From Perilla frutescens (taxonomy: Eukaryota > Streptophyta > Magnoliopsida > Lamiales > Lamiaceae): a stretch of DNA of 64,000 bases. Of the stretch, positions 33,776 to 45,294 are shown piece by piece. How positions within the stretch are numbered: position 1 is the first letter of the stretch; each line of letters begins with the position of its first letter. The notes beneath the pieces are model-generated. The model did not search any database. It saw only the letters and a program-made list of their open reading frames with translations, and was not told the DNA's origin. The stretch spans positions 47,166,183 through 47,230,182 of the forward strand of contig BRKX01000011.1 in assembly GCA_026008535.1 (NCBI GenBank). The letters run 5' to 3'. A program made the translations under genes and the position numbers.

Positions 33776-36104
33776 ACTTTTATATATGTATGAAAAATGG
33801 AATTATTAATTAATTAATGATTGACTAACTAAAAAAATATTACCTTAAGTTTTACCAATTGATCATCTTGAAAATTTTGATATTGTTTGTTATTATTTTC
33901 CAACTATATATATACACTTACTTCGCTTCGTTTAAAAATAGAGACAATCCCAACGATTATGTAATATGCACTCAAAAGCTACAAGTAACTAATTTAGATT
34001 GATAGTTGAAATGAAGGCTATCCGAATAATGTGTTTAAATCATTATTATACTATTTAAAACACAGTTATGACTATTACCAAGGAGGAAACTAAAATCAAC
34101 TTTAAAAAAAAAAGTGCGAAAAATTATAATAGAAAATAAAAACAATTCATGAAAAAAGATTGGAGGAGCTTTCCCATGGTAGGGTACAAGAAATTTTGTG
34201 ATAGTTGGTAATTATTGGTAAAAGTTTGGTGAAAAGGCGAAATATATAATCGTAGATATTTTTTTCCTCCAATTTTTAAAATAATGATAGCTAGTATAAC
34301 TTAATATATGGAATAGAGGGTCATGTGACACGTTAAGGAGAGCCCATCAACATCATGTGAAGTATTGCAGCCCACAGTCCCACACAGACAAATTATGTCA
34401 CATCCTCACAATTGTGTTTTCTTGATTGGCTACATTTTTTTTTCTTTATCAAATTATTATTTTTGTATTATTCTAATTTGTGTAGGCTCTCCCTACTTTA
34501 ATAATAAATACACTCCCTTCGACCTTTCCTTATGCATCCGCTCACTATTAATTCCATATATTTTGGTTCCTATTTCAATGTTTTCCATGTTTATGTTATA
34601 TTTTGTCATGAAATAAAATTGCAAAATTATGCAACTACAAATGAATAAGGGAGCCTTGTCTACAGGCCAAATTTTGTATAGTTATTTAAATTTTGAATTC
34701 GTAAAACGATCTTATACAAGTCTTTATCCATATAAATTCATATAATCTTCGCCATAGAGAATCTTACACAAATAATGAAAAAAAGAGGTACATGAAAAAA
34801 AAAAAAACTTATCATCTTTTTTTCGATTTCAATTTCTTTTATTTTTGTTTAATTTTATACTTATTAGTTATGGTTCATTCTATTTAATTAATATTTTAGT
34901 ATGGGTATTTCTTTGTATATCACAACTTTTTTTTTTCACACAATAATTACTTTACACACCACTTTTTTTTTTATTTTTTTACAAACCACACTAAAATTAG
35001 ATTATTATGTCCTTCAATTTTAAAAAAATAAAATTATTAAATGAACACAATGAAGATTGTTTAGAAACAAGTTTTTGAACGCAATGAAGGTCGCTCAAAA
35101 ATAAGTTTCCAAACTCATAATGGTGTGTCTATAAGCTTGTTTTCGTATCTAGTATTATTTATAGAGTTGGAAACAAAATTTCGAACCTCCTTCATGATAT
35201 TCAAACTGTAGTTTCCGAACCTCTTTCGATGATTTAAATGTGTAAACTAGATAGAACTCTCGAAAAAAATAAATAAAAATTGGTTCAAAGTTCAAACAAT
35301 AGGAAATCACTTATGTATCGTTTCTTCGTCATTTCCACCCGGCATGGTTGATTTAAAGACAGTTTCCTTGAATTCAAAGTTTGAGAAATTAGGGTGGTGT
35401 ATAAAACATATTGGGAACTATGTTCTGAAATCGAGAAGATGGATGTAGCTAACATTTTATTTTTTTTATTCATATTTAATATATTATTATTTTTTGTGAT
35501 GTGAAAAGAAAAACTTATGGTGTAAATAAAAACACCATTTTAGTATTTAATTTATAAATAATCAATAATTAATTAAAAATTAAATACTAAAAAATAACTA
35601 TAATCGTAATTGAGTATAATGAACCTTAACTGACAGATATATAAAATTAAACTAAAGTATAATAAATTCAAATTGAAAAATGAAAGAAATAATGATGAAT
35701 TTAATTTAATCTTATGACAGAAGCTATAGTACAATTGTGTTGCAGAGAACTTGGTCAGCATTTCTATTGTATCTGTTTTTATCAATACTCGTAAACCTTT
35801 TAAGCAACAATCTTAAAATGAAAAATCTTGCTTTATTATATCTTTTTTTTTTTTTTGAGGAAATCTTTATTAGTAATTAAAGAGGTACCTTCAGGAGTTT
35901 GGTCTTGTAATATCCATTTTAAACTTCAGTCTAATCAAATATAAGTGAAAATTAGATATTGGTGCTGATTTTGACGTCTAGTCAATTTGTTCAAGAGGCA
36001 TTTTAGACTATTTACTTGGTGTTATGTGTTCTGGTTTGTCTATATATAGTTTTATATTACAAGTTATACATATTAAAACTCGTGAAATTCTTAAAAGTAA
36101 CCTC
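33776..36104. other. AT-rich intergenic DNA, no gene seen
   Basis: More than 2 kb of AT-rich sequence with long T runs and no frame longer than about 80 codons. None of the short frames has a recognisable product. Confidence 0.65.
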
Positions 36105-36105
36105 T

Positions 36106-36239
36106 GATATGTTTCTTGTTCCGGTGGGAATGATTTAGTGATGAAGTGAGGTCCTTTGGAGATCAAAGGTCATGTGTTCGAATCTCTTCAATATCACAGA
36201 TTGGGTGTGTGGGTAAAAAAAAAAACAGATATGTTTCTT
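36106..36239 (+). mobile_element. tRNA-like SINE with 12-bp target duplication
   Basis: GATATGTTTCTT at 36106-36117 recurs at 36228-36239. The 110-bp body between them has a pol III B box (GTTCGAATC at 36177-36185), a degenerate A-box region near 36133-36145 (TTTAGTGATGAAG), and ends in an A-rich tail (about 36215-36225). The long direct repeat and A tail are typical of insertion by LINE machinery. It is not a functional tRNA: the acceptor stem and anticodon arm are missing. Confidence 0.8.
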
Positions 36240-36895
36240 TATCTCACTCATGTGTTCTACTGTTAAATTTAATACTATAAAAATATTTATCATAAAAATA
36301 AAATTTATCATAACATTATCAATCATATTTAACATTCATTGCTAAAAATTAAAATTTTAAAAAATTATATACCATAATTCTGAAATAATGATCCATATTA
36401 ATTAATTATATTAACTGAAAAATAAAAATTAATTACTAAAAAATAAATATAAATTCTAATCAAGTGAAATAAATTCTAAATAATAATTATAAAATTAAGC
36501 TAAACCAGAAAAGTTGAAATTGAAATAAAAAATTGATGAAAATAAACTAAAAAAATCAAAATGTAATACCAAATGAGCAGAGAATGTGGACCAAATAATT
36601 TCATCTGTAAAATCCATACGGGAGCGGGTAAGCAAGAATTTTCCCGTATAATTGAAAAAATGTGACGCAAGGCTAATGATGTATAATAGAAGAGGAAAAG
36701 TGGAAAACAAAAATAAAGATTTTGATTCTTGAGTCCTCTTGATCTAACTTTCCACACACCTTCATTTTCTTGGAGGGAGCAACGACTCGAGGTCATTCTT
36801 TCCCGCCAAAAAGAGAAAGTTCTAACCACCGCCGCGCCACCACCACCCCCACCCCGCAGGGCCCCACTCCTCTCACCCCCATCTCTTTCTCGAAA
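36240..36895. other. Upstream region of the CRF gene
   Basis: AT-rich to about 36720, then a more GC-rich promoter-proximal stretch with CCACC and CCCCAC runs. Minus-strand frames at 36500-36985 are long by chance and oppose the promoter, so they are not called. Confidence 0.5.
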
Positions 36896-37265
36896 CCAAT
36901 GAGAGTGACCCAAACATGCAAAATACATACCGTGTACGTATAGGTGTACGTGTACACAGCAAGTATATATACTGTCCACAAACAAGTCTTTTTTTACTTT
37001 TAATGCTCAGTCACTGTTTCACCCATTCAAGATCCTTCCTGCTCTTCTGTACACCACTCTCTCTCACTTCACTCCTTTTTAAATCTCCCCCCCCGCCCCC
37101 TTCTCTCTCTTGATTATTTTCAACTGGGCTGCCCGGCTCTCTTCAAATCAAAACCAACGACCTTAAATTCGACAAACATATTAAATTTGTTGAAGAATTA
37201 ATTTCTTGATTTTCTTCCTGTGAGCTTCACTCGAGTGGTTGCGATCACTACGCTTTACTCATCTC
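36896..37265 (+). promoter_or_regulatory. CRF promoter and 5' leader
   Basis: A CCAAT box at 36896-36900 and a TATATATA box at 36964-36971 place transcription initiation near 37000. The leader is then about 265 nt, C/T-rich (including CTCTCTCTT near 37103-37111) and without introns. It ends at the ATG at 37266. Confidence 0.6.
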
Positions 37266-37970
37266 ATGGAAGAACGGCAACCCTTAGTCAAACTCACGGA
37301 ACACGTCGTCACCACCAACAAGCTCATCAATCACGAGAGATCCGCCGCCGCCAAAGACCTCCGCCGGAAAGTTGTCAGAATCGTTCTCACCGACGCCGAC
37401 GCCACCGACTCCTCCTCCGACGAGTCGGACGGGTCCGTGCACAGAGTCCGGAGGCACGTGGAGGAGATCAACTTCAGGAGCTCGCCGCCGCACCTAGAGG
37501 TCCACCGCAGCAACAAGAAGCGCCGACGGACCCCCCCGGAAAACGACGTGTCCCGCCGGGGAAAGTTCCGCGGCGTGAGGCAGCGGCCGTGGGGGAGATG
37601 GGCGGCCGAGATCCGGGATCCGACGCAGGGAAAACGGGTCTGGCTGGGGACCTACGACACTCCGGAAGAAGCCGCCAGCGTTTACGACAGAGCCGCCGTT
37701 AGGCTGAAGGGCCCCGCCGCCGTGATCAATTTTCCCGTAGCGGCTGCGCCGACGGAGAGTGACGCCGTCCCGTCCGGAAAGGACGCCTCCCTGTCCCCGA
37801 CGTCGGTACTCCGTTACGAGGAGTTCACGCCGTTTGACGGCCTCGGTGTTGAATTCGGGTTTGACCTGGAGTGGCCGTTAAGCTTGCCGGTTATCGGAAT
37901 GTCGGGGAAATTATACGCCGAGGAATTCGGGGAGTTTGACTTTGATGACTTCATCAATGAGCTCAGGTGA
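37266..37970 (+). CDS. CRF: Cytokinin response factor (AP2/ERF group VI transcription factor)
   Basis: An intronless gene of 234 codons. Residues about 33-54 (RRKVVRIVLTDADATDSSSD) match the CRF domain used for pairing among CRFs and with cytokinin phosphorelay proteins. A basic KKRRR at 84-88 is a likely nuclear signal. One AP2/ERF domain spans about 100-158 (RGVRQRPWGRWAAEIRDP, WLGTYDTPEEAA, YDRAA), which binds GCC-box DNA. Residues 177-182 read SPTSVL, the putative MAP-kinase site typical of group VI, and the C-terminus is acidic, as for activation. The ATG at 37266 is preferred over an in-frame TTG at 37239. No lesions are seen. Confidence 0.95.
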   Translation: MEERQPLVKLTEHVVTTNKLINHERSAAAKDLRRKVVRIVLTDADATDSSSDESDGSVHRVRRHVEEINFRSSPPHLEVHRSNKKRRRTPPENDVSRRGKFRGVRQRPWGRWAAEIRDPTQGKRVWLGTYDTPEEAASVYDRAAVRLKGPAAVINFPVAAAPTESDAVPSGKDASLSPTSVLRYEEFTPFDGLGVEFGFDLEWPLSLPVIGMSGKLYAEEFGEFDFDDFINELR

Positions 37971-39226
37971 CGTAAGCATGTCGGGAGTGCCTTCATTCTG
38001 GTTGGTCTGGGTGACGTGGCAAGTTGGCGGGAATGGTCGTCCGACTTTTCTTTCAGTAGTATATATAGCATAGTTGCATTAGTGCGCGAGCGAGGTGTGT
38101 GTATTGTGTATTTATAAATACTAAATACTAAATAGCAGCCTTACCCTATCCTATACGGCGATTTTGTGATCACACAAATTTAATTTGTGTATATTTTACT
38201 GTTCCGAATTCTCAATTCATACTATTATTTATTAATGTAACTAAATTTGTTGGTGATACTGATATATATATATATATATATATATATAAATTCATTTCAA
38301 GTGGAACAAGTTTGTCTTGGAGTACCAAGAGAAAAATTGGAGTGATTTACTTCCTAATCAGAAGTTCGTTCTCACAAATTATATTTTCTATTTAGCCTCA
38401 AAATTTAGGTTTATAAGACATTTTACATAGAAATATCCATTAATGTTTGGATGTCCGAGAGGAACAATTGTTCAGCTTTTTATTAGTGTGATGTGTGAAC
38501 ATATTTGTGTGTGTGTATATATATATATACTGTATGTGCAATTCATCCTCATTTATACATACAACATTTTTATGTTACTTTCAGTTTTTACTCAAAGAAA
38601 TATTTAGGTCTTCCAAATTTACAAGGTGTGTGATAGTAGAGATAAATTTTGCCGAAATTCGAATTCAAAAAATTTGTTCTGGACAAAGCAAAAATAATAG
38701 AATAAATAATCAAATTTAATGAGACCCGAGACAATTATCAAGCTGTGAGGGAGGGGATATGTGCGTGTGTTCTACTGTGAGTTTACCATTAGATATTTAG
38801 ATGACTACTGACTAGGTGAAGAGTGGTCTCAAATATAAGACTGTAAATTTTATAGAAATTAATGCACTTTTCATTTTAATTTTTTAAAATTGAGAAATAT
38901 ATCAACACTTTTCCTTTTATCGCAAGAGTTTGTTGTTGAAAAGTGTCGATCGAGATTAAGCGGGATTTTTTAGCTCTTTGGATTTTTGAAAGAACTATTA
39001 TATTTTAGGCTAGGTGTATATTAGTAGCTTGATTAGACATTAATTTCCGCTATTTGTATAATATGGCTGCCATTCGAATCTTTTAGTCGAAGAAGACATT
39101 TAAATTTGAACACTTGAGCTCTCTTAATTTATAACATTATAAAGGTTCACCCAATAATTTCATTGGTTTTCAAGTATGGGTTTGCAGTTGAAAGTGTTTC
39201 TTTATTATTTGATTATAATAGATCTA
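37971..39226. other. CRF 3' UTR and intergenic DNA
   Basis: Probable 3' UTR to about 38200, then AT-rich DNA with an (AT)n run at 38262-38288 and a TG/TA run at about 38503-38528. No gene is seen. Confidence 0.6.
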
Positions 39227-39234
39227 TTGAAATG
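39227..39234. repeat. Target duplication of the large hAT element, left copy
   Basis: TTGAAATG here is repeated at 43138-43145 on the other side of the element, an 8-bp duplication as expected for hAT. Confidence 0.92.
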
Positions 39235-39855
39235 TAGAGGTGCCCATAATTAACCGGACCGGCGGTTACAAACCACCGGTTACACGGTTTTTTTCGGTTC
39301 CGGTTTTGTACGGACGGTTACAACCGTAACCGTCAATCATAATAAGGCGGTCCGGTTCCGGTTTGGTCGGCGAATTTCAACAAACCGCCGGTTTCGGCGG
39401 TTAACCGGCGGTTTGTATATATATATTTTTTTAACGGCCGAGATCACGATCCGCATGATCTCGATCAACGGCTAGGAACGCACGGAGACGGATCGGTGAC
39501 GTGGAACCGCCGGTTTTGGAGCCCAAACCAGCGGTTTGGCCGAAAACCGCCGGTTTGGGCTCCAAAACCGGCGGTTCGGCCGTTATTTTTTTCAAAAAAT
39601 TTCAAATTCAAATTTTAAATTTTCCCCCCACTCCCCAATTTTCACCTATAAGTACCCCATCTCCTCCACCATTTTCACTCACACCAAACTCTCAATCTCT
39701 CTCTCTATGCTCAAATTCTCTCTATTCTAGCAATATCATTTTCTTATTCAAGTTTTCTTACAAGTTACAATCTTACGAAGTTACTCTCTCCACTCTTAAT
39801 ATCTCAATTTCTTCATTTCTTCATTTCTACTCATTTTCTATCATCCCTAATCATC

Positions 39856-42275
39856 ATGTCTAGCCGAGGTAGCCGAGCCGATAAGGGTAAAGGCAAAGCT
39901 ATTGCTGATAGTTCCGAAGCTCCACGTCATCGTCGTCGTACTCATTCTGGAGTACATATTTCTGATGATGCTAATACGACGCCGCCTCAATTTCAACAAC
40001 AACAACCTGAAGAATATGTGAATCCCTATGACGGAGCCGATAGCGGTTTCTACAACGATCCAAGTGGTGGCGGTTTCTACCATGATCCAACTGGTGGCGG
40101 TTTTTACAACAATCTTACTTCTCAAATGGAAGTTGACGAAGAACTAGCAAGATGGATCTAGTTTGAAGAATTACAACGATCTCAAGAATCTCGTGCTTTC
40201 AGCGGAAATCCATCCATCGATCTCGACACGGAGGAGGCGGAGGTCATTTCAATAAGAAATACGGCACTGAAATCTGCTCTCTTCACTATTCATTTCCGAA
40301 AGGTGGCAAGGAAGAATGAACCGGGTGTGTTTGATTTGTATTACAACTATTGTCCGAAGCAATACAAATTTCGCACCAGAGGAGGCTATAGGATGAACTG
40401 GTCACACATCACCAACAATCATCAAGTCGAACTTGGGCGTGCTCAAGCTCAATCGCAACTCAACTTTCAACCGGTAAGCAGTCAAAATATCGAAAGCCAA
40501 GGTGAAGGTACGCCGTACTCATCTCAACTCTTTAGGTTTGACCTTTTAGTTGCTAGGGAACAAATGTGTTATTTTATTTGTGAAGAATCTTTAGCACTTC
40601 AATTTGCCGATAGCATGAATTTGAACGTTGTATGAAAGCTGCTTATAATCCTGGTGCTCAAAGAATACCTAGAATGACTATGACTAGGACCCTTGAAAGA
40701 TTGCAGATAAGATATAAGTCGAAATTGAAAAGTGTTATTAGTAAAATTCCTTATAGGGTTGCTATTTGTTCTGATATTTGGTCTCATAAATTTATCCGTC
40801 GTCATTATATTGCTGTTACATTGCATTGGATTGATTATTCATGGAATTTAAATAAACATTTAATTGCTTTTCGTAGATTTAACTGTCAACATAGTGCTGC
40901 TAATATTGCTAAGGCTATTATTAAAATTTACAATCATTTTAAAATGCTTGATAAAATTTTTTCTATTAGTTTTGATAATGCGAGTGCTAATACGGCTAGT
41001 ATTAGAGAATTAATTCAAGCATGTAATCTAACCTTGCATGATAAATATTTTCATACTCGATGTATTGCTCATATTTTGAATTTATGTGTTCAAGATGGAC
41101 TTAGAATATTAAATAACTCAATTCAACCTATTCGTGATGTTGTAGATTATATTCATGGTAGAGTTAGAGTTAGACGTAGGTGGAAAAAATTATGTAGGGA
41201 AGCTGGTGTGCATCCTAAAATTTTTAACTTAGATGTGCCTAATAGGTGGAACTCTACTTATGAAATGCTTTCTGCAACTTTAGAATATCGTGAATTATTA
41301 TGTTTTTTTTTGCTACGCATATTGAATCGTTTATTTTATTAACTTCGTATTGGGATGATTGTATTGAATTAATGGAGCTTTTACAAGCTTTTCAATATGC
41401 AACAAAAGATTTATCCGGTGTGTATTACCCTACTGTTTGCAAATTTATGTATCATTGTTGTTTAATTACTGCAAAATTTAATGCTTGTAGTCATAAACCC
41501 GATTTACAAGAGATGATTCTAGCCATGGTAAAAAAATGGCTTAAATATTTTGATCATGTGCCTAATATTTTTTTGGTTGCAAAAATATTGGATCCTACTT
41601 TTAAACTTAGTGCTACTAACGATATGATTGACATGTATTACAAGTTTTTGTCTACTATGAGTTTTACAGGTTCCGATCCCGATGTATATGTGCCACCTGC
41701 TGAAGAAATTAAAACAGAAATTTATGAGTCTATATATTCACTTTATAGAGAATATGAGTTAAAATATGGTGATAGTATAACTCGTCCAACGAGTCGTTCT
41801 TCAGGTTCTAGTAGTTCTTTTTCGTTAGGATTAAATACTTCATCTTCACGTGGTAGTGCTTTACAAGAATTCCAAATTTTTTTCCAAAGTAGAGGAAATA
41901 CTAGGCGTAGTCAAAATGAATTAGATATGTATTTGCAAGACCCTATTGTGCCCCCCCGATGATGAAAATACAGGTCCCAACAATTTTGATGTTCTCAAGT
42001 GGTGGTCCCGAAATCAAGAGCGGTATCATTTGCTTGCAATTATGGCAAGGGAGATTTTTGGAGTCCCGGCATCAACGGTTGCGGTCGAGCAAGCTTTCAG
42101 TGAATCCGGTTACATATTGGACGAACGGAGATCAAATTTGACACCGGATCACCTCGAAGCTCAAATGATGTTGAAGGACGAGTCCAAAGCCGACCTAAGA
42201 GAGCAAGAGAACCGCTGGGACGACTTGATGGATGGCCCGCTCATTGAAGTTGGCTCGGAGAGTGAAGCCAAATGA
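39856..42275 (+). pseudogene. hAT transposase, decayed
   Basis: The coding region starts at ATG 39856 with a polar N-terminus including GGGFY repeats. A BED finger follows at about 40290-40435; its first cysteine is replaced (YYNYC where KCNYC-like is usual), with H...H present in HITNNH. The RNase H-like core includes SDIWS, ISFDNASAN, HTRCIAHILNLCVQDGL and NRWNSTYEML. The C-terminal dimerisation region includes YHLLAIMAREIFGVPASTVA and FSESGYILDERRSNL. Lesions: TAG at 40159-40161, a frame change near 40625, one in a T9 tract at about 41302-41310, and one in a C7 tract near 41950. Confidence 0.9.
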
Positions 42276-42465
42276 GGGAGTTAAACCGGAGATGATTGGG
42301 ACGACGACTTCGAATTCTAGACTCGCCAAGGAAAAAAGGTAAAATGAACTACGAGGGCTTTGATTCCAAGGTAAGGGATACGTAGGCAGCTTCATATGAA
42401 GTGCAAGCCCAAATTTCAATTATTTCTTTTCCCCCCCTAATTCCTAAATTCTAAATTAGCTCAAA

Positions 42466-42760
42466 TTGTAACTTGTAAATTGTAATTTGTAAATTGTAAA
42501 TTTGTAAATTGTAATTTTATATTTTCATAGTTTGATTAATTTACAATTTGTATTTTGTAACTTGTTATTTGTAAATTGTAATTTGTAAATTTGTAAATTG
42601 TAATTTCATATTTTCGTAGTTTGATTAATTTACAATTTGTATTTTGTAACTTGTTATTTGTAATTTGTAAATTTGTAAATTGTAATTTCATATTTTCCTA
42701 GTTTGATTAATTTACAATTTGTATTTTGTAACTTGTAATTTGATAAATTAAATTGTATTC
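42466..42760. repeat. Tandem AT-rich units in the hAT 3' region
   Basis: Near-identical units containing TAGTTTGATTAATTTACAAT begin at about 42514, 42602 and 42685 (83-88 bp apart), with interspersed TTGTAAATTGTAA words. They lie between the transposase stop and the right subterminal repeats. Confidence 0.8.
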
Positions 42761-43145
42761 TCAATATTGTTGTAACTTGTAAGTTATAACTTGTAAATTG
42801 TAAGATATGAATTATACAATAATATCAAAATTCAAATAAACTTGTGTTTTGTCATACTTCTTAGTTTTTAACTTGTAAATTAGTAATTTTATCAATTTAG
42901 TATTTAGTAGTAGTTCGTCCAATCGTCAATTCGAGTTCGGAGAGAGAGAAAAAAAACCGGAAAACCGGCGGTTAACCAGATAACCGCCGGTAACTGGCAA
43001 AAACCGGTCGTGCTCAAAACCGGCGGTTCCGGTTGACAAACCGTAACCGTCAACCGTCGGAGCACGGTGCGGTTCCGGTTCCGGCGTTCCGGAACCGCCT
43101 AACCGGCGGTTTCTAATCGGAACCGTCGGCATAACTATTGAAATG

Positions 43146-43837
43146 TGAGCCTCTTGTGAGATTTTAGATTTTTTGTATTTCTCAGATCTTCTATGTTAGT
43201 TTTGGTTTTGTTCAAATTATATATATCGGATGGGTTAGTGGGAATGTAGATGTGCATTGCTCCCGCAAATACAAACATTTGAACACACTTTTTTAAGGAA
43301 TGATAAATATCGCACCTAGGTCTTATTTATTTTGAGAATATATTGTTGGGTAGATAAATAATTTAGTAAATATAATGATGGAAAAATTGTACCTCTTTTT
43401 TTTAGGCGGCATACTCGGATACAGTATGATGGTTCTAACTAAGATCAAATAGAAAAAATATTTTCCAATTAAATAATATATAAATTTTAATTTTTAACAA
43501 AATATTTTTGTATTCTAAATAATATTTTAGTCAAATGTGGAACCGTCCAATACACCCTTACCTTATACACATGGCTAACCTTAAAAAATACACACGCCTA
43601 ACATATAATCAACATGCAAAGAAGGAGATTCAATAAATTAGAAACCATCAATCATTGTCGCCGCCGCTGTGTATTTGTTTACAATTTTAGTTGAAATGAA
43701 ACATGTACTGTATTTGTACTTAATTAATTGATGGTTATGTGTTTAGATGTTTTGAATTATATATTTATACATGTATACGCTTGAATTAGAATATGAAAAC
43801 AAAAATTAGGAAAAAAATGGCAGTATGCATTACATAC
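43146..43837. other. Intergenic DNA, no gene seen
   Basis: AT-rich sequence between the hAT element and the next repeat, with no coding frame. Confidence 0.6.
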
Positions 43838-44328
43838 CGTTGGAGTTATAGCCTATCTTTAAGTGGGCTTCTTACCTTTTTACTAGGCCTCTTTTGCCCG
43901 GCCCAACACTCAGGACGGCCCATGAGAAGGCAACCCTAATCACCGACCTTACATCTACCTCACCCATCTCTCTTTAGACCTAAAGTTCATTTTAGTGTGT
44001 GTGAGCGGTTAGGGTTTGATAATTCTGTGAGAGAGAAAGATCAAAGAGCTTTAGCTCTATCTTCTTTCTTCTCTTCTTCTCAGTTCCAGTCTCTTTGTGA
44101 GAGCATTTTGCTCTTGGTGAGTATGATCTTCGTCGTGGTACAACCGAGGTTGGACCGCTGGTGGAAAGAGCTTACTGTCGGCCATTCTGGTGTGAAGGCG
44201 ACGTCTGAAGTAGAGCAGTTCTGTTGTTGGCAATCTGAGCCATAGTCCAATCGATATACTAGATTAGGAATCTTGTGTAAACTGTGTAATAGTTGGTAGC
44301 GATTTATCTGTTGTATAGATCCCTAACA
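43838..44328 (+). mobile_element. Possible solo LTR
   Basis: The 491-bp block begins CGTTGGAGTTATAG and ends AGATCCCTAACA, resembling copia LTR ends with the first T changed to C. The bases outside are CATAC (left) and CATAT (right), a near match as a 5-bp duplication. It contains a C/T-rich leader-like middle. An 82-codon ORF at 43997-44245 resembles nothing known and is treated as non-coding. Confidence 0.45.
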
Positions 44329-44626
44329 CATATAAAATGTATGCTTTTTTTTACATGTTTCATATGAACAACGTACATTTTGCACATGTTTCAGAGAAAA
44401 TGTGCATTTTGTACACGTGTGCGACGATACATATGCGAAATGCCACAATCCCTCAAGCCATGTTCACAATGATGGTGCCCTTTAATTTGCACAAGTTTTA
44501 GGTGGAAATATATGTGCATTTTCCTTCCTTAATTGTGTGCAATTTTTTTAATGTTAATTGACTAATTTATTGCATAAAAAAATATTAACGTGTGCAGTTT
44601 TTGAACACGAACTGCGTTCATATGGC
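44329..44626. other. Short intergenic stretch
   Basis: About 300 bp without a coding frame. It contains several TGTGCA/TGCACA-type words and ends in the copia target duplication CATTG (44627-44631). Confidence 0.5.
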
Positions 44627-44631
44627 CATTG

Positions 44632-45257
44632 TGTTAGTATAGTTAATTAATTAATTAATTAAATATCTAATTAAAAGAGATATTAATTATATTAGTTAAT
44701 TAAATGGAAGAGTGAAAGGGTGAGTGAGGATTGGGCGAATGGTTGCAACCGTTCGGACGTAACCGCTCGAATCGAATTGGTGCGAAAGCTCTAGGCCGAA
44801 TGAACGCAATGATTCACTAGTCGTAACTCTTTGATTCACCAGTTGCAACTCTTGGCTCGAATCAACACAACCATTCAGCCTTGGAAGCGAACTGTTGTAT
44901 TGTTTGGAGCCAATTGGTGCACCACTTCACCACAGCTCTTCATCTACTATAAATAAGACCACAAGTCCTTCATTTTCATAAACTAATTCACAATCCGAAA
45001 TCTTCTCTTCTACCCTAGTAATCGATTGAGAATCTCGATTATTTTTTTGTTCGTTGTAACATAGTTTTGTAAAAGTGCAACAAAACTTTGTTGAAAGTCA
45101 TTTTATCTTGGAGACGATTGCTATAGTCCGTTTGCATTTAATATACAGTGCAATTTCTTCTTGCAGAAAAAGAGTATAACTCTTGACTCGACTTTAATTA
45201 TCCTACCCGTTACTCTGCCCAAATTACTTCAAAATTTAATCCAACTATATTCCAACA
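44632..45257 (+). repeat. Copia 5' LTR
   Basis: It starts TGTTAGTATAG and ends TATTCCAACA. A (TTAA)n stretch follows the start. A TATA box (CTATAAATAA) at 44948-44957 sits about 315 bp into the LTR and would drive the element transcript. Confidence 0.92.
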
Positions 45258-45294
45258 ATCTCAAGATGAAATTTGTTGTGATTACTCTTTGAAG

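Larger units (their letters stand above)
39235..43137 (+). mobile_element. hAT DNA transposon (3.9 kb)
   Basis: Termini are TAGAGGTGCCCA at the left and TAGTTATGCCGA on the opposite strand at the right, matching at 8 of 12 positions. Both subterminal regions are packed with CCGGCGGTT / AACCGCCGG words over about 200 bp at each end, an arrangement known as transposase-binding subterminal repeats in hATs. An internal transposase gene on the plus strand is decayed, so the copy is not autonomous. Confidence 0.92.

Noticed and set aside
36174..36190. tRNA gene suggested by GTTCGAATC
   Set aside because: Only a B box is present, without acceptor stem or anticodon arm, and the unit has an A tail and target duplications, so it is a SINE.
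36500..36985. 161-codon minus-strand ORF opposite the CRF promoter
   Set aside because: No recognisable domain, and it overlaps the CCAAT and TATA boxes of a well-supported gene.
43997..44245. 82-codon ORF starting MCERLGF
   Set aside because: It sits in a probable solo LTR leader region and shows no domain.
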